64,000 nt of DNA from Qiania dongpingensis (GTDB lineage Bacteria; Bacillota; Clostridia; Lachnospirales; Lachnospiraceae), in NCBI RefSeq assembly GCF_014337195.1, contig NZ_CP060634.1, positions 1,116,001-1,180,000 of the forward strand, read 5' to 3'. Under the pieces are notes generated by a model. It saw only the letters and a program-made list of their open reading frames with translations, did no database searches and was not told the origin of the DNA. The position numbers and the translations under genes are program-made. Below, piece by piece: positions 10,160 to 20,219 of the stretch; position 1 is the first letter of the stretch; each line of letters begins with the position of its first letter.

Positions 10160-10206
10160 GATTTACTCCTGTCCCGATCTGCCCCTCGGCACTCTGGAAT
10201 GTCCAA

Positions 10207-11088
10207 TTACCGTCCCAGGTTTCTCTTTCCCATAAATACCAGAGCAAACATACCCGCTCCCACGTGCGCGCCGATGATCGGCCCGATATCCGTAATGATC
10301 GCATCCTTTATTAGGCCGCGCTCCTTCAGCACTGTCTCCAGCTGCGCCGCCATCCCGGGGGCCCCGGCATGACCGATGATCACAGTCTGTTCCTCTACGT
10401 GATCCCCGTCTGTTTCAATTTTCCTGCAGAAGGTGTCCATGATCTTTCTGGTTCCTCTCAGCTTTATGACCGGGACCAGCTGGCCGTCATCGTCCACACT
10501 GAGCATGGGCTTTACATTCAGCGCAGTCCCAAGAATAGCCTGAGCTGCAGATATCCTTCCGCCCTGGCGCAGATGCTCCAGATCATCCACTACAAACCAG
10601 TGGCATGAGTGAAGCCGGTTGTCATACACCCATTTTTCCAGCTCCTCAAATTCCATCCCGGACTTTTGGAGGAGCGCAGCCCTGTACACCAGCAGCCCTT
10701 CCCCGATCGATGCGCAGAGAGAATCGATACATGAGATTTTTCTTTCTGGGAATTTCTCCAGCAGATCTTCCGCGGCAAGCCTGGAACCCTGATAGGTCCC
10801 GCTCAGGCCGGATGAAAAACAAATATATATAATATCCTTTCCTGCCTCCAGAATCGGCAGAAACACCTGTTCATACGTGTAATAATTTATCTGTGTAGTG
10901 CTGACCTTTTCACCAGCCTTGACCCGGGTATAAAACTCCTCGAATCCCATCTCTCTGGCATCGGCGTAATGCTGATAGACCGTGTCTCCCATGATGAATT
11001 CCATGGGCACGACCTCCACACCCATCCTGCTGTACACTTCACTGGGCAGGTCTGCAGTGCTGTCAGTCACAATCACATAATCCGCCAT
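10207..11088 (-). CDS. DegV family fatty-acid-binding protein
   Basis: 293 aa. It has the DegV start (VIVTDSTADLPSE), the central CFSSGLSGTYQGSRLA motif and the C-terminal GHAGAPGMA segment. DegV/FakB proteins bind fatty acids and, in Firmicutes with FakA, present them for phosphorylation. No FakA gene is nearby. The ribosome site AGGAGG is present upstream. Confidence 0.92.
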   Translation of the reverse strand: MADYVIVTDSTADLPSEVYSRMGVEVVPMEFIMGDTVYQHYADAREMGFEEFYTRVKAGEKVSTTQINYYTYEQVFLPILEAGKDIIYICFSSGLSGTYQGSRLAAEDLLEKFPERKISCIDSLCASIGEGLLVYRAALLQKSGMEFEELEKWVYDNRLHSCHWFVVDDLEHLRQGGRISAAQAILGTALNVKPMLSVDDDGQLVPVIKLRGTRKIMDTFCRKIETDGDHVEEQTVIIGHAGAPGMAAQLETVLKERGLIKDAIITDIGPIIGAHVGAGMFALVFMGKRNLGR

Positions 11089-11281
11089 TCTTTTTTCCTC
11101 CTATAGTAAAAACTCCATTCAGGCAATAATTATAGTAATTGTATCATTAATTCATCTGCTTGTATACTATTCTTTCTTTTTTCCAGTTGGTAAATTTTAT
11201 GTCTTTATGAAATGCATCTTCCAGGGAAATGCAGGCTTCTATTAATGTACCTTAAAACACTTTAAGGATTTATTCAAAACA

Positions 11282-12020
11282 CTCTATAGTTGAATACGGC
11301 AGAAGTTCCGAACCGTCACGATGTCGGTTCGCTGGCGATTCAGGGGCCGCTTTATCCCCGCTCCGGCAGTACCGCTCACATGTCGGCAGGAAATCCTGAT
11401 GATTTCCTGCCTCCTGTTCGCTCAGAAACGGAATTGGTATCTCCGTTTCTGCCTCCCCTCGCTTGGGGAACACCGGCCTCTGCTCTGCGGCGCTCGCCTT
11501 TAGGCCGGCCCGGAATCTTTCTGCCGTTATCCTCGTACCTCACCGCATTGGCTGCTGTTTAGGAATCTGGTTCCCTTAAAGGATTGTAGCCCGCCAACGG
11601 CCCGCGCGCATAAAGCAGCGGGCCCTCGTGTCCGCCCCAATAGCTTTCATAACAAACAAAAGTTTACTTTGGTGCGGGAGGAGAAACAAGAGGAACAATC
11701 GGATTCCATCGTAAGGCGAGCGCCGCAAAGGCGTTAGCAGGATCTTCCCGGCCGCAGGGAGATAAAAACCGAATTTCATGCAGGTTTTTATTGGAATCTG
11801 ACATGGAAAAATATCGATTTATCCATGTCAGTTGGAAAGGACCGACCGAAGGCCGTAAAGATCCTGGTTACGGCTGCCAGCGAGCCGCCTGGATGGAATC
11901 CGATTTCCTCTTGGTCTATAAAGCAGTTTTGAAAATTTACATGAAAAGTATTCAAAGGTACACCTATGGGCACCCCTTAATTCATACCCTCCGGGCGGGT
12001 GCACTTCGTGCGACAAGGTA
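11282..12020 (+). repeat. R2: ~740-bp dispersed structured repeat, copy 2
   Basis: Second copy of the R element, in the gap 11089-12064. Stem changes relative to R1 often keep pairing: the hairpin near 11385-11410 is AGGAAATC/GATTTCCT where R1 has GGGAAATC/GATTTCCC. The TGACATGG/CCATGTCA hairpin (about 11799-11830) and CGAGCGCC-GGCG block are intact. The middle loop (about 11525-11600) has diverged strongly. The copy ends at AAGGTA directly before a terminator. The 11089-11281 part of the gap shows nothing else that I recognise. Confidence 0.75.
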
Positions 12021-12021
12021 C

Positions 12022-12056
12022 AAAAAACAGGACATACTCCCGTATGTCCTGCTGCT
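12022..12056 (-). terminator. Terminator of the GGDEF/HD-GYP gene
   Basis: A 10-bp stem (CAGGACATAC at 12028-12037 with GTATGTCCTG at 12042-12051) is followed on the minus strand by a run of T (12022-12027). It directly adjoins the right edge of R2. Confidence 0.8.
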
Positions 12057-12064
12057 TTTTCCTG

Positions 12065-14191
12065 CTATTCTTCTATCTTATCTACGCTTGACAGCGCCGA
12101 TTCACATACAGGAGGCGCCATATTTTCATGATATAGCACATAGGAACCCGCGCCTCTTTTTTTAGCCTCGCAAAGAGCACAATTCGCCTTTGACATCAGC
12201 GCCTGATAACTGCCTCCGTCCTCCGGATATCTGGCGGCGCCCATGCTTCCGGATATGGGAATCTCATATTCAGAAAATTCCTCCTCGCGGTAAAACCAGC
12301 AGATCTCCTCTGCTTTCTGCTGCAAAAGCCGGTCCGGCATGCTGCCCTTTACGATTATAGCGAACTCATCGCCGCCTATACGGGCGACAAAATCAGTGGA
12401 GCGCAGATGAGCCGGGATCTCTTTGGCAATCTTTTTCAAGAGCACATCGCCTGCCAGATGTCCCATGGTACTGTTGACCTTTTTAAAATCATCCACATCC
12501 ACAAATAGCATGATAAAGGCTTCCTCGCCCTCCTCGATCATCTCCTGTACCATCCCCTCCAGGGCCTGCCTGTTATACAGCCCTGTCAGGTAATCATGCA
12601 GCGCCTGACGCTTCCAGCGAAGCGCCTCTTCTTTCAGTACGTTGATGCTGCTCAGCTTTCCGATATAACCGCTGGGCTTTTCGTCTCCCCCATCATCCCA
12701 CATCGCCCTCAGATAGAGCTCATACCACTCTTTGGACCCATCTCCGTTCAGAAGATTGACCTCCGTGGAATAGACTGGGGATTCCGGCGTTATCTTCTGC
12801 ACATCCTTCATGATCTCCGCCAAATCTTTCGCTTCGATCCGCTCATCGTGGGCAAGATAGTCAGCCGCATGCAGAACATGGGGCCCCTCCCGGAATACCT
12901 CGGTGAACTTACCGGTGAATTCAATGGTATCCGCATTTTTATCGAAGGTAAAAAGAATTTCATCAGCCATCTCCGACAGCCAATGATATTTTTGCCTTTC
13001 TCTTTCCAAAAGTGCAAGCGTCGCCTCGGAAACATTCCTTTCCTGCGTTTTTTTATTGGCGCCGGCCTGCCAGTCACTCTGCGCTTCCGTAGGGAATTTT
13101 TCTCCCCCGCCGTCCATATAAAGAGTCTCGTGAAGATATTCCGCCACTTCAGAAAAGCACTGAAGAAGTCTGGGGTTAAACGCCCCGCATTCCCCTTCCA
13201 TAACCATTTTCACAGCTGTTTTATGAGGATAGGCATTTTTATAACACCGTTCACTGACCAGCGCGTCGTAGACATCTGCCATGGAAACCACCTGGGCCCA
13301 TATGCTGATGTCCTCGCCTCTCAGTCCGTCGGGATATCCCTTGCCATCCCATCTCTCATGGTGATGGCGGCAGATTTCATAGCAATATTCAAATATCTCT
13401 TCATCATGAAAAAATGGTATGCTCTGCAGGATCTCACAGCCATACAAGGTGTGTTTTTTCATGATTTCAAACTCTTCCGCTGTCAGCCTTCCAGGTTTAT
13501 TCAATATGTAATCGGGAATTGAAATCTTCCCGATATCGTGCATGGCGGATGCGTTGGAAATCACTTCAATCTTCTCCGGAGTCAGCTCATATTCCGGATA
13601 GCTCTTTCCGAACCACTCAAGCATGGTCTTCGTCGCGCGGCGGATCCGCCGTACGTGCTGTCCTGATTCTCCGCTCCGAAACTCGATGACGGAGCTGAGC
13701 ATATCGATGATCGTCACATTGGTAAAGCGAAGGCGCTCCGCCTGCTTTTTAATGGTCTTGACCTGTTCATCCACCAGGCTCGCCAGATGGTTCCGACTCC
13801 GGTACAGTTCAATGGCGTTGTTCACACGCTTCCTCACAATGACCGGATCCACGATCGGCTTATTGATGACATCGACCACACCGCTCTCGTATCCCTGAAC
13901 GGCTACTTCAGACGACGTATCTGAAGTTATCAGAAACACCGGAAGGCTTTTTATAAGCCCCTTTTCCGACAATTGCTCCAAAACCCCGAACCCATCCAGC
14001 TCGGGCATCACAATATCCAGAAGAAGCGCTTCCGGCAGAGTCTTGGAATTTTCAATAATCTCAATGGCTGCCCTGCCGTTCTCCGCTTCTTCTATGGAAT
14101 ATTCATCATAAAAAATTTCTTTCAGTATCGCTCTGTTCAGTTCTGAATCGTCTACGATCAGAATCGTTCCGCTGGACTTGGATTTCATCAA
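12065..14191 (-). CDS. REC-HD-GYP-GGDEF cyclic-di-GMP signalling protein
   Basis: 708 aa. Domains in order: receiver (residues ~8-130, DSEL acidic pocket, LLLDIVMPELDG phospho-aspartate, INKPI lysine); coiled linker; HD-GYP phosphodiesterase (~165-350, AMHDIGKISIPDYI and HHHERWDGKGYPDG); PAS-like region (~385-510); GGDEF cyclase (~530-690, RIGGDEFAIIV intact). It could both make and degrade cyclic-di-GMP under control of phosphorylation. The HPt gene 50 bp upstream on the same strand is the likely phosphate donor. Confidence 0.93.
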   Translation of the reverse strand: MMKSKSSGTILIVDDSELNRAILKEIFYDEYSIEEAENGRAAIEIIENSKTLPEALLLDIVMPELDGFGVLEQLSEKGLIKSLPVFLITSDTSSEVAVQGYESGVVDVINKPIVDPVIVRKRVNNAIELYRSRNHLASLVDEQVKTIKKQAERLRFTNVTIIDMLSSVIEFRSGESGQHVRRIRRATKTMLEWFGKSYPEYELTPEKIEVISNASAMHDIGKISIPDYILNKPGRLTAEEFEIMKKHTLYGCEILQSIPFFHDEEIFEYCYEICRHHHERWDGKGYPDGLRGEDISIWAQVVSMADVYDALVSERCYKNAYPHKTAVKMVMEGECGAFNPRLLQCFSEVAEYLHETLYMDGGGEKFPTEAQSDWQAGANKKTQERNVSEATLALLERERQKYHWLSEMADEILFTFDKNADTIEFTGKFTEVFREGPHVLHAADYLAHDERIEAKDLAEIMKDVQKITPESPVYSTEVNLLNGDGSKEWYELYLRAMWDDGGDEKPSGYIGKLSSINVLKEEALRWKRQALHDYLTGLYNRQALEGMVQEMIEEGEEAFIMLFVDVDDFKKVNSTMGHLAGDVLLKKIAKEIPAHLRSTDFVARIGGDEFAIIVKGSMPDRLLQQKAEEICWFYREEEFSEYEIPISGSMGAARYPEDGGSYQALMSKANCALCEAKKRGAGSYVLYHENMAPPVCESALSSVDKIEE

Positions 14192-14241
14192 TTTCTCCCT
14201 CAGACTTCTGGCCCCCGTAGTCTCAAATACCCTCTGTCCTA

Positions 14242-14589
14242 CTAAAGATCTTTGATCACGTCCATGATTTTCCCATGCTGCTCCTGGATCACTGTCCAGT
14301 CCTCGGCATATTCTTCTGTCTTCTTACTCCTGACCGCGGATACCAGCTTTGCACATGCCTCGCTCAGCGGGTCAAAGCCCATATTGGCCGCGACTCCTTT
14401 CAGCGTATGAGCCATGCGTTCGATTCCCTCTTCGTCGTTTTCTTCAACGGCCTTTCCCAAATCTGAATAGCTGGGATCATCTCCGAATTTCTTTACAAAA
14501 CGTTCCCACAATTTCTGATTGCCGGAAAACCTGCAAAGCGTCCTGTTTACGTCCGGTACGATTTTCTGCATTGCTTCTAAGAAATCCAT
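14242..14589 (-). CDS. HPt-domain phosphotransfer protein
   Basis: 115 aa, all-helical, with the histidine phosphotransfer motif MAHTLKGVAANMGFDPLSEAC (His near residue 61). It transfers phosphate between a hybrid sensor kinase and a receiver. The next gene has an N-terminal receiver, so the two likely form a relay; the cognate kinase is not in the window. Confidence 0.88.
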   Translation of the reverse strand: MDFLEAMQKIVPDVNRTLCRFSGNQKLWERFVKKFGDDPSYSDLGKAVEENDEEGIERMAHTLKGVAANMGFDPLSEACAKLVSAVRSKKTEEYAEDWTVIQEQHGKIMDVIKDL

Positions 14590-14644
14590 TCTCTTTCCCT
14601 CTCTTACGCTGTTACGGTACTTTTCCTTTTCAGGTTTATTCTAA

Positions 14645-14674
14645 TATTGTATATACAATAATATTTTTTGTCAA
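14645..14674 (-). promoter_or_regulatory. Promoter with a perfect 16-bp palindrome
   Basis: TTGACA (14669-14674) and TACAAT (14646-14651) on the minus strand with 17-bp spacing drive the HPt/GGDEF pair. A perfect palindrome, TATTGTATATACAATA (14645-14660), covers the -10 region and is a likely repressor site. Confidence 0.7.
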
Positions 14675-14684
14675 CGTCTTCTCT

Positions 14685-15317
14685 TTACTTCTGTACCCAG
14701 ACCTCCACGTTCCTGTCCACGCCCATTTCATTGGCTATGGTGCAATTTGCGACCAGCACATCGATCCGTTTCCCTTTGATCCCTCCTCCGCAGTCCTCGG
14801 CCACATATTCATAGTCCAGTCCGCCAATCCTTACGTGGCTGTAATATGGGATCACGGAAGGATCCACGGCAATGGTGTGATGGAGCTGCATGGGAGCCTG
14901 GGTGCTGGTCTGCCAAGCCCATTGGTCATTGCAGCATTCCAGCGGACAATAATAAGTTATGACCCAGTCATCTCCCAGGCTGATCCATTCTCCGCCGGCC
15001 TCTTCATCGGGCTCCTGGCCCGCCTCATAGTCTTCTTCCTGCGCCGCTTCCGTCCTCTCCGGCACTTCCGTCGGAATGGCCGGTTCCGTCTCTGCAGAGC
15101 CTGCGTCCGTCTGGACCTGCGCCGCTTCCACTGTCTCGGAGGCTTCCCAGTCCGGTTCTCCGACTCTGGAAACGCCGTCCTCCTTCGCCGGCTCATAATT
15201 TCTTACCCACTGGCTGTTAAAGCCAGCCATATGATTTCCTACCTGCGCCGGCCCGTAGCTTTTTACGGGCGACGCCATGAGGCAAAGACCTAATCCTATG
15301 ACAAAACCTGCTTTCAT
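14685..15317 (-). CDS. Secreted 3D-domain protein
   Basis: 210 aa. A short hydrophobic N-terminus (residues ~4-18) is a likely signal peptide. A Glu/Ala-rich low-complexity linker spans ~40-110. The C-terminal ~100 residues form a 3D domain with the three aspartates in IAVDPSVIP, VAEDCGGGIKG and KRIDVLV. 3D domains resemble MltA lytic transglycosylases, suggesting cell-wall remodelling outside the membrane. GAAAGGAAAG precedes the start. Confidence 0.85.
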   Translation of the reverse strand: MKAGFVIGLGLCLMASPVKSYGPAQVGNHMAGFNSQWVRNYEPAKEDGVSRVGEPDWEASETVEAAQVQTDAGSAETEPAIPTEVPERTEAAQEEDYEAGQEPDEEAGGEWISLGDDWVITYYCPLECCNDQWAWQTSTQAPMQLHHTIAVDPSVIPYYSHVRIGGLDYEYVAEDCGGGIKGKRIDVLVANCTIANEMGVDRNVEVWVQK

Positions 15318-15390
15318 GAAATTCTTCCTTTCCTTTCAATCTTAATGGGTTTGTCATAGTATTTCCTCTTTTTTCCTATTTATTCCGCAC

Positions 15391-16392
15391 CTATATCACT
15401 TTTCGGTACAGGCGTATGAAAAACCGGCTGCCCGCGCCCGGTGTGCTCTCCACCTCCACCTGGCCGTTCTGGATATTCAAAATATATTTGGCCATGGCCA
15501 GGCCGATTCCCACGCTGTCTCTTCCTGCATTCTTCCCTTTATAAAACCGTTCAAAAATATGAGGCAAGTCCTCAGGCGCAATCCCTTCCCCGCTGTCCTC
15601 TACCACCAGCTGCAGATATACTCCCCTTTCTTCACTGTATATGGTAATTTTTCCATTCTCAGGCGTGTGTTCCATACAGTTTTTCACAATGTTGGAAATG
15701 GCCTCTGAGGTCCAGGCAACGTCGCAGCCGATATACTGAGATTCCGGTATCTCCACCGCAAGCGTCTGGTTTTTCAATTCCATCGGAATCAGCAGGTGCT
15801 CCACCGCCTTTCTCACCAGCTCCGATACCTGCACGGGCTCCTGTTTGAACTGGATAGCTCCCGCATCCAGCTTTGACATCTTTAAAAGGGAGCTCAGCAG
15901 CCATTCCATCCGTTTCAGCTGAGAACGGATAGAATCAATGAATTCTTCCCTTTTTTCTGCAGGCAGGCTCTCATCCCTCAGAATATCGGTCATGACCATC
16001 ATGGATGTCATCGGAGTTTTCAGCTGATGGGAAATATCCGAAAGAGAACCAGCCAAATAGGCCTTGTCCTCTGATAACAGCTCCGCCTGCGTTTCCAGCC
16101 TCGTCACCATTTTGTATATATCATTTCTAAGGAGGCTGAGTTCCCCTTCTGCATTATCCGGTATATCCAGCTTTTTATCACCGTTCAGCACTTTCTTCAA
16201 ATACAGGGAAAGACCAGATATCTTACGATACCTGATATGGTTTACCAACAAGTAAACGATAACTGAGACCAGCAAAAAAAGAAGGAAATACCGGAATCCC
16301 TCTCCTGACTCCGCGAATATAGCGCTTCCCGCCAGCACCCCCGCCGCAAGCAGCACCCAAAATCCATATTTCACTTCCCGGTTCCGAAACAT
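15391..16392 (-). CDS. Membrane sensor histidine kinase
   Basis: 333 aa. Two adjacent membrane segments (residues ~10-27 and 33-48) with almost no extracellular loop suggest intramembrane sensing, as in BceS-type kinases. The phospho-acceptor histidine is in SDISHQLKTPMTSM. ATP-binding motifs include NIVKNCMEHTP, DSGEGIAPEDLP and GIGLAMAKYIL. It ends the operon with its response regulator, 1 bp downstream. The signal is unknown. Confidence 0.9.
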   Translation of the reverse strand: MFRNREVKYGFWVLLAAGVLAGSAIFAESGEGFRYFLLFLLVSVIVYLLVNHIRYRKISGLSLYLKKVLNGDKKLDIPDNAEGELSLLRNDIYKMVTRLETQAELLSEDKAYLAGSLSDISHQLKTPMTSMMVMTDILRDESLPAEKREEFIDSIRSQLKRMEWLLSSLLKMSKLDAGAIQFKQEPVQVSELVRKAVEHLLIPMELKNQTLAVEIPESQYIGCDVAWTSEAISNIVKNCMEHTPENGKITIYSEERGVYLQLVVEDSGEGIAPEDLPHIFERFYKGKNAGRDSVGIGLAMAKYILNIQNGQVEVESTPGAGSRFFIRLYRKVI

Positions 16393-16393
16393 A

Positions 16394-17071
16394 TCATTCC
16401 CCCAAGCGGTAGCCCAGCCCGCGCACAGTCTTGATCAAATCCGTCTCTCCGTCTTCTCCGCCCAGCTTTTCTCTGAGCCGTTTGATATAAACCGTCAGCG
16501 TATTGTCGCTGACATAATCACCGCCGATATCCCACAGGCTCTCTAAAAGCTGGTTTCTGGTCAGCACTTGTCCCTCTGCCATGGCAAGCGCCAGCAAAAG
16601 CCGGTATTCCATCGTGGTCAGAAACAGCTCCTCGCCATTTTTGTACACCTTCGCCTGGAGAGGATGGATGGAAATATCTCCAATGAGGAAGACTTTTTCA
16701 GAATTATCCGCTTTCTGATATCGCCTGAGTACAGACTTCATTCTGGACAGAAGCTCCCGAATGCGGAAAGGTTTGGTAATATAGTCATCTGCCCCCATAT
16801 CCAAACCCATTACCACGTTTCCCTCATCATCACATGCAGTCAGAAAGATTACCGCCGTCTCTTCCCGCTTTTTTGCTTTTCTGCATATATCGTAGCCATT
16901 TCCGTCGGGCAGAGAAACATCAAGAAGGCACAGATCGAAACGTTCCTCGTCCAAAGCTTTCAAGGCCTCCGAAACAAAATGGCAGGTACGCACTTCATAA
17001 TTCTCCTGTTTCAGCGAATATTCAAGCCCCATGGCAATGCTGTGGTCGTCTTCTACAAACAACACTTTCAT
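16394..17071 (-). CDS. OmpR-family response regulator
   Basis: 225 aa. N-terminal receiver (EDDHSI pocket, LCLLDVSLPDGNG phospho-aspartate, ITKPFRIRELLSR lysine) and C-terminal winged helix (VSDNTLTVYIKRLREKLG). It regulates transcription with the kinase at 15391-16392. The start at 17071 is chosen because the receiver begins there and GAGGAAGGG precedes it. Confidence 0.93.
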   Translation of the reverse strand: MKVLFVEDDHSIAMGLEYSLKQENYEVRTCHFVSEALKALDEERFDLCLLDVSLPDGNGYDICRKAKKREETAVIFLTACDDEGNVVMGLDMGADDYITKPFRIRELLSRMKSVLRRYQKADNSEKVFLIGDISIHPLQAKVYKNGEELFLTTMEYRLLLALAMAEGQVLTRNQLLESLWDIGGDYVSDNTLTVYIKRLREKLGGEDGETDLIKTVRGLGYRLGE

Positions 17072-17198
17072 TTGCTTTTCCCTTCCTCTCATATTTCCTC
17101 AATTATAATATAATCATAAGAAAAATGATATACACATTTTCTCCCCCTATGCTATACTGGAATGATATAAATATAGTGCAGGAAAGGACACCGTACAA

Positions 17199-18392
17199 AT
17201 GGTTGCCGTACTTTTATCTCCGATTTATATCCTTCTTATTCTGTATATACTCCGCTGGAATTTATGGTGGCTTTCCGCCTGCAGCTCCATTTTCCGCAAA
17301 AAAGCCTTTCGGATCATCTATTCCTTTGTCTTTCTTTTTATCTCTTTGTCACTCATCATCGCATTTTTCATACGGGAGCCATCCCTAAAATGGTTTTTTA
17401 AACATCTCAGCAATTACTGGCTCGGTACTCTGCTCTATATCATACTAACCGTGGTAATCGGCGACATCATCCGTTTTATCCTTCTGCATATAAACCGTGT
17501 CAACAAAGTCAAGCTTCACTCAAGGAAAACGTTCATCATCAGCGGGGCCATTGTCACCTTCTGCATCGTTGCTGTCAGCACATACGGAATCATTCACGCC
17601 AGAGATCTGAAAACAAAAGAATATGAAATAACCATAGACAAGACCTGTGAGACCGGCGATATGAAGGTGGTGCTCATTGCCGACCTGCATATGGGCTACA
17701 GCATCGGCCACAGCTACATCGAAAAAATGGCCCGGAAGATCAATGATATGGAACCGGATCTGATCTGTATCGCCGGAGATATTTTCGACAACGAATATGA
17801 CGCCCTGGACGACCCGGCCGCCATCACAGCCGCGTTAAAGAGCATGAAGAGCACTTACGGCGCCTATGCCTGCTGGGGGAATCACGATATATCAGAAAAA
17901 ATACTGGCCGGATTCACCTTCGGCTCTAAAAAGTCTCTGACCGATGACGACAGGATGAGCAGCCTTCTGCAGGATGCCGGCGTCACCCTGCTAAACGACG
18001 AGACCGTGTGTATCGATGATTCCTTCTATCTGATCGGGCGTAAAGACATCGCAAGAGTGCGTAAGATCGAACATACCAGAAAAAGCCCCGAGGAGCTAAC
18101 CTCAGGGCTTGATAAAAGCAAACCTATCATTGTGCTGGAACACCAGCCCAAACAGCTCTCCGAGCTGTCAGAAGCCGGTGTGGACGCCCATCTCTGCGGC
18201 CACACCCACAACGGCCAGCTGTTCCCCGGAAACCTGACCATCGGGCTCCTGTGGGAAAATCCTTACGGATTGGAGAAAAAGGGCAGCATGTATTCCATCG
18301 TCACCTCCGGCGTCGGCGTCTGGGGACCGGACATGCGTGTCGGAACCGACAGTGAAATCGTAGAAATCCAGGTCTCGTTCCGAAAGGACTGA
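17199..18392 (+). CDS. Membrane-anchored metallophosphoesterase, YkuE/YaeI-like
   Basis: 397 aa. About four N-terminal membrane helices (residues ~1-130) precede a calcineurin-like phosphoesterase domain with complete metal-binding motifs: ADLHMG, AGDIFDNE, WGNHDIS, EHQPKQ and GHTHNGQLFPG. The family includes phosphodiesterases acting at the membrane on lipid-linked substrates; the substrate here is unknown. AAAGGA precedes the ATG. Confidence 0.9.
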   Translation: MVAVLLSPIYILLILYILRWNLWWLSACSSIFRKKAFRIIYSFVFLFISLSLIIAFFIREPSLKWFFKHLSNYWLGTLLYIILTVVIGDIIRFILLHINRVNKVKLHSRKTFIISGAIVTFCIVAVSTYGIIHARDLKTKEYEITIDKTCETGDMKVVLIADLHMGYSIGHSYIEKMARKINDMEPDLICIAGDIFDNEYDALDDPAAITAALKSMKSTYGAYACWGNHDISEKILAGFTFGSKKSLTDDDRMSSLLQDAGVTLLNDETVCIDDSFYLIGRKDIARVRKIEHTRKSPEELTSGLDKSKPIIVLEHQPKQLSELSEAGVDAHLCGHTHNGQLFPGNLTIGLLWENPYGLEKKGSMYSIVTSGVGVWGPDMRVGTDSEIVEIQVSFRKD

Positions 18393-18423
18393 GCTTTTGC
18401 CACCAGTTTGAGCTTCGATTAAA

Positions 18424-19165
18424 CTCCAGTTAGACACCGACAGAAGTTCCGGACCGTCACGATTTCGGTTCGCTGGCGATGCAGGGGCCGCTTTATCCCC
18501 GCTCTGGGAGTACCGCTCACATGTCGACGGAAAATCTGGATGATTTTTCGTCTCCGGTTCGCTCAGAAACGGAATCGGTATTTCCGTTTCTGCCTCCCTC
18601 CGTCTGGGGAACACCGGCCTTTGCCCTGCGGCGCTCACCTTTAGGCCGGCCCGGAATCTTTCTGCCGGTTCCCTGCTTGCCGCATCATATTGATTAAATT
18701 TCATTTCTTAGATTCCAGAAAAGGAGCGGATATCCACATGGCCCGCGCGCCTTATAGCAGCGGGCCGCGGTGGACCGCCCCAATAGTTTTTACAACAAAC
18801 AGAAGCCTATTTCGGTGCGGGAGAAGGAGCAGGAGGAACAATCCGATACCATCGTAAGGCGAGCGCCGCAAAGCCGTTAGCAGGATTTTCCTGGCCGCAG
18901 GGAGGTAAAAACCGAATCTCATGCAGGTTTTTATTGGAATCTGACATGGATAAATATCGATTTATCCATGTCAGTTGGAAAGGACCGACTGGAGGCCGTA
19001 AAGATCCTGGTTACGGCTGCCAGCGAGCCGCCTGGATGGAATCGGATTTCCTCCTGCCCTATCTGGTTATAAAGATTCGTTTGTTTGATAGATATTCAAA
19101 GGTATACCCAAGGGCACCCCTTAATTCATGCCCTACGGGCGGGCGCACTTCGTGCGGCAAGGTAT
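18424..19165 (+). repeat. R3: ~740-bp dispersed structured repeat, copy 3
   Basis: Third copy of the R element, in the gap 18393-19255. Its hairpin near 18527-18551 reads CGGAAAATC/GATTTTTCG, so it differs from R1 and R2 but still pairs if one G-U pair is allowed. The TGACATGGATAAAT/ATTTATCCATGTCA stem (about 18943-18974) is longer here than in R1. The left flank shares CTCCAGTTAG with R1, so the element starts at least there. The sequence before the right block (about 19060-19095) is variable. Confidence 0.75.
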
Positions 19166-19255
19166 AGTATATTGTACATAGGAAGGGAATGGATTCCAGA
19201 GAACAGTTATACAAAAGTAATATTTGTCTTTTTTAAATATCCATGGAGTGAGATT

Positions 19256-19645
19256 ATGCGCAAAAAACAATTAGTTATGATTTTGTCCATCCTAGTTATT
19301 TTAATTGCATTACTTACTGCTTTCATTACAGCAAACGAAACTCTAAACGGAGAGTCTATTACATATATGAAAATAAGTATAACAAGTGATAGCGGCCTGA
19401 AAGAAATAGTCCCATCCTCAAAAGATATTCACCAAATATGTGATAAACTGAATAAGTTAGAAAAAAGATTCACCGGTATTATATCGCCCGGAAAAGGATG
19501 GAGAGTATTGATCACATATGACAATAAAAGCATTCGTATTTTAGGGAATACAATGATTTACGAAGGCATAATTTCCAAAAATTATAAGGTTTCAGAAAAT
19601 GATATACTAGAATTTATTAGTTTTTTATTGGATATAAAACAATAA
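19256..19645 (+). CDS. Membrane-anchored hypothetical protein
   Basis: 129 aa. One N-terminal membrane segment (residues ~6-24, LVMILSILVILIALLTAFI) followed by an extracellular domain of ~100 residues, no known motif. The start at 19256 follows GGAGTGAG; any longer frame would run back into R3. Its base composition is clearly more AT-rich than the genes to its left, which suggests transfer. It pairs with the next gene 41 bp downstream. Confidence 0.65.
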   Translation: MRKKQLVMILSILVILIALLTAFITANETLNGESITYMKISITSDSGLKEIVPSSKDIHQICDKLNKLEKRFTGIISPGKGWRVLITYDNKSIRILGNTMIYEGIISKNYKVSENDILEFISFLLDIKQ

Positions 19646-19686
19646 AGGGGGAAATGCATGAAGTCTTTTCGGAGGAGAATTATAAA

Positions 19687-20163
19687 ATGAAAAATATTTT
19701 GATTTTCATTATGAGTGAAGTAATTATTATAACTATAATTTTTATAGTTTCCATTTCACTATATCCATTGAATGAACGAAATCTGAATAACTATATTGAA
19801 AAGCAATATGGTATTATAAATGATTACATCGAAACTGATGGCTCCTATGTCTATAGCTACAATAACCAAAATGGCGAAAAATGCACTTTGGTTTTCAATC
19901 GAAACTTCTGGGTTAAAGACAGATTTAAAGTAGGCGAAAATACAAACGATAAAAAATTTGAAATTTCAAATCAATATGAATACCTTGAAATACTAAACGA
20001 AGATTCGTTGAAAGTGGATATTTTAAAAAGGATCCGAGAAGAAAAAATCAATCGATACGCATTAGATTTTTTTGCATCAAATTTTTCAATAATAGCATTT
20101 CTATTGAATAGAAAAAACAATGCAAAGTCAAGAAATAACAAACATAAAGATGTCTCATGCTAA
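19687..20163 (+). CDS. Membrane-anchored hypothetical protein
   Basis: 158 aa. An N-terminal hydrophobic helix (residues ~3-25) precedes a polar domain; a possible second hydrophobic stretch lies near residues 125-140. No family recognised. GGAGGA lies 8 nt before the ATG. Strongly AT-rich like its upstream neighbour. It ends next to the terminator left by the split tRNA-Lys gene, so it lies just outside the prophage. Confidence 0.6.
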   Translation: MKNILIFIMSEVIIITIIFIVSISLYPLNERNLNNYIEKQYGIINDYIETDGSYVYSYNNQNGEKCTLVFNRNFWVKDRFKVGENTNDKKFEISNQYEYLEILNEDSLKVDILKRIREEKINRYALDFFASNFSIIAFLLNRKNNAKSRNNKHKDVSC

Positions 20164-20173
20164 AAGCGTCTAA

Positions 20174-20219
20174 ACAAAAAACAGCGGAAACCCTCATAAA
20201 ACAAGGATTTTCCGCTATT
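20174..20219 (-). terminator. Original host terminator of the split tRNA-Lys
   Basis: On the minus strand AGCGGAAA (20212-20219) pairs with TTTCCGCT (20183-20190) and is followed by a T-rich tract (20175-20181). This was the terminator of the host tRNA-Lys before phage integration; it is now separated from its gene by 35 kb. Confidence 0.75.

Noticed and set aside
12596..13522. 308-codon plus-strand open frame
   Set aside because: Antisense shadow of the HD-GYP/GGDEF gene with no recognisable motif.
14349..15293. 314-codon plus-strand open frame
   Set aside because: Lies opposite the HPt and 3D-domain genes and crosses the gap between them; no domain or ribosome site.
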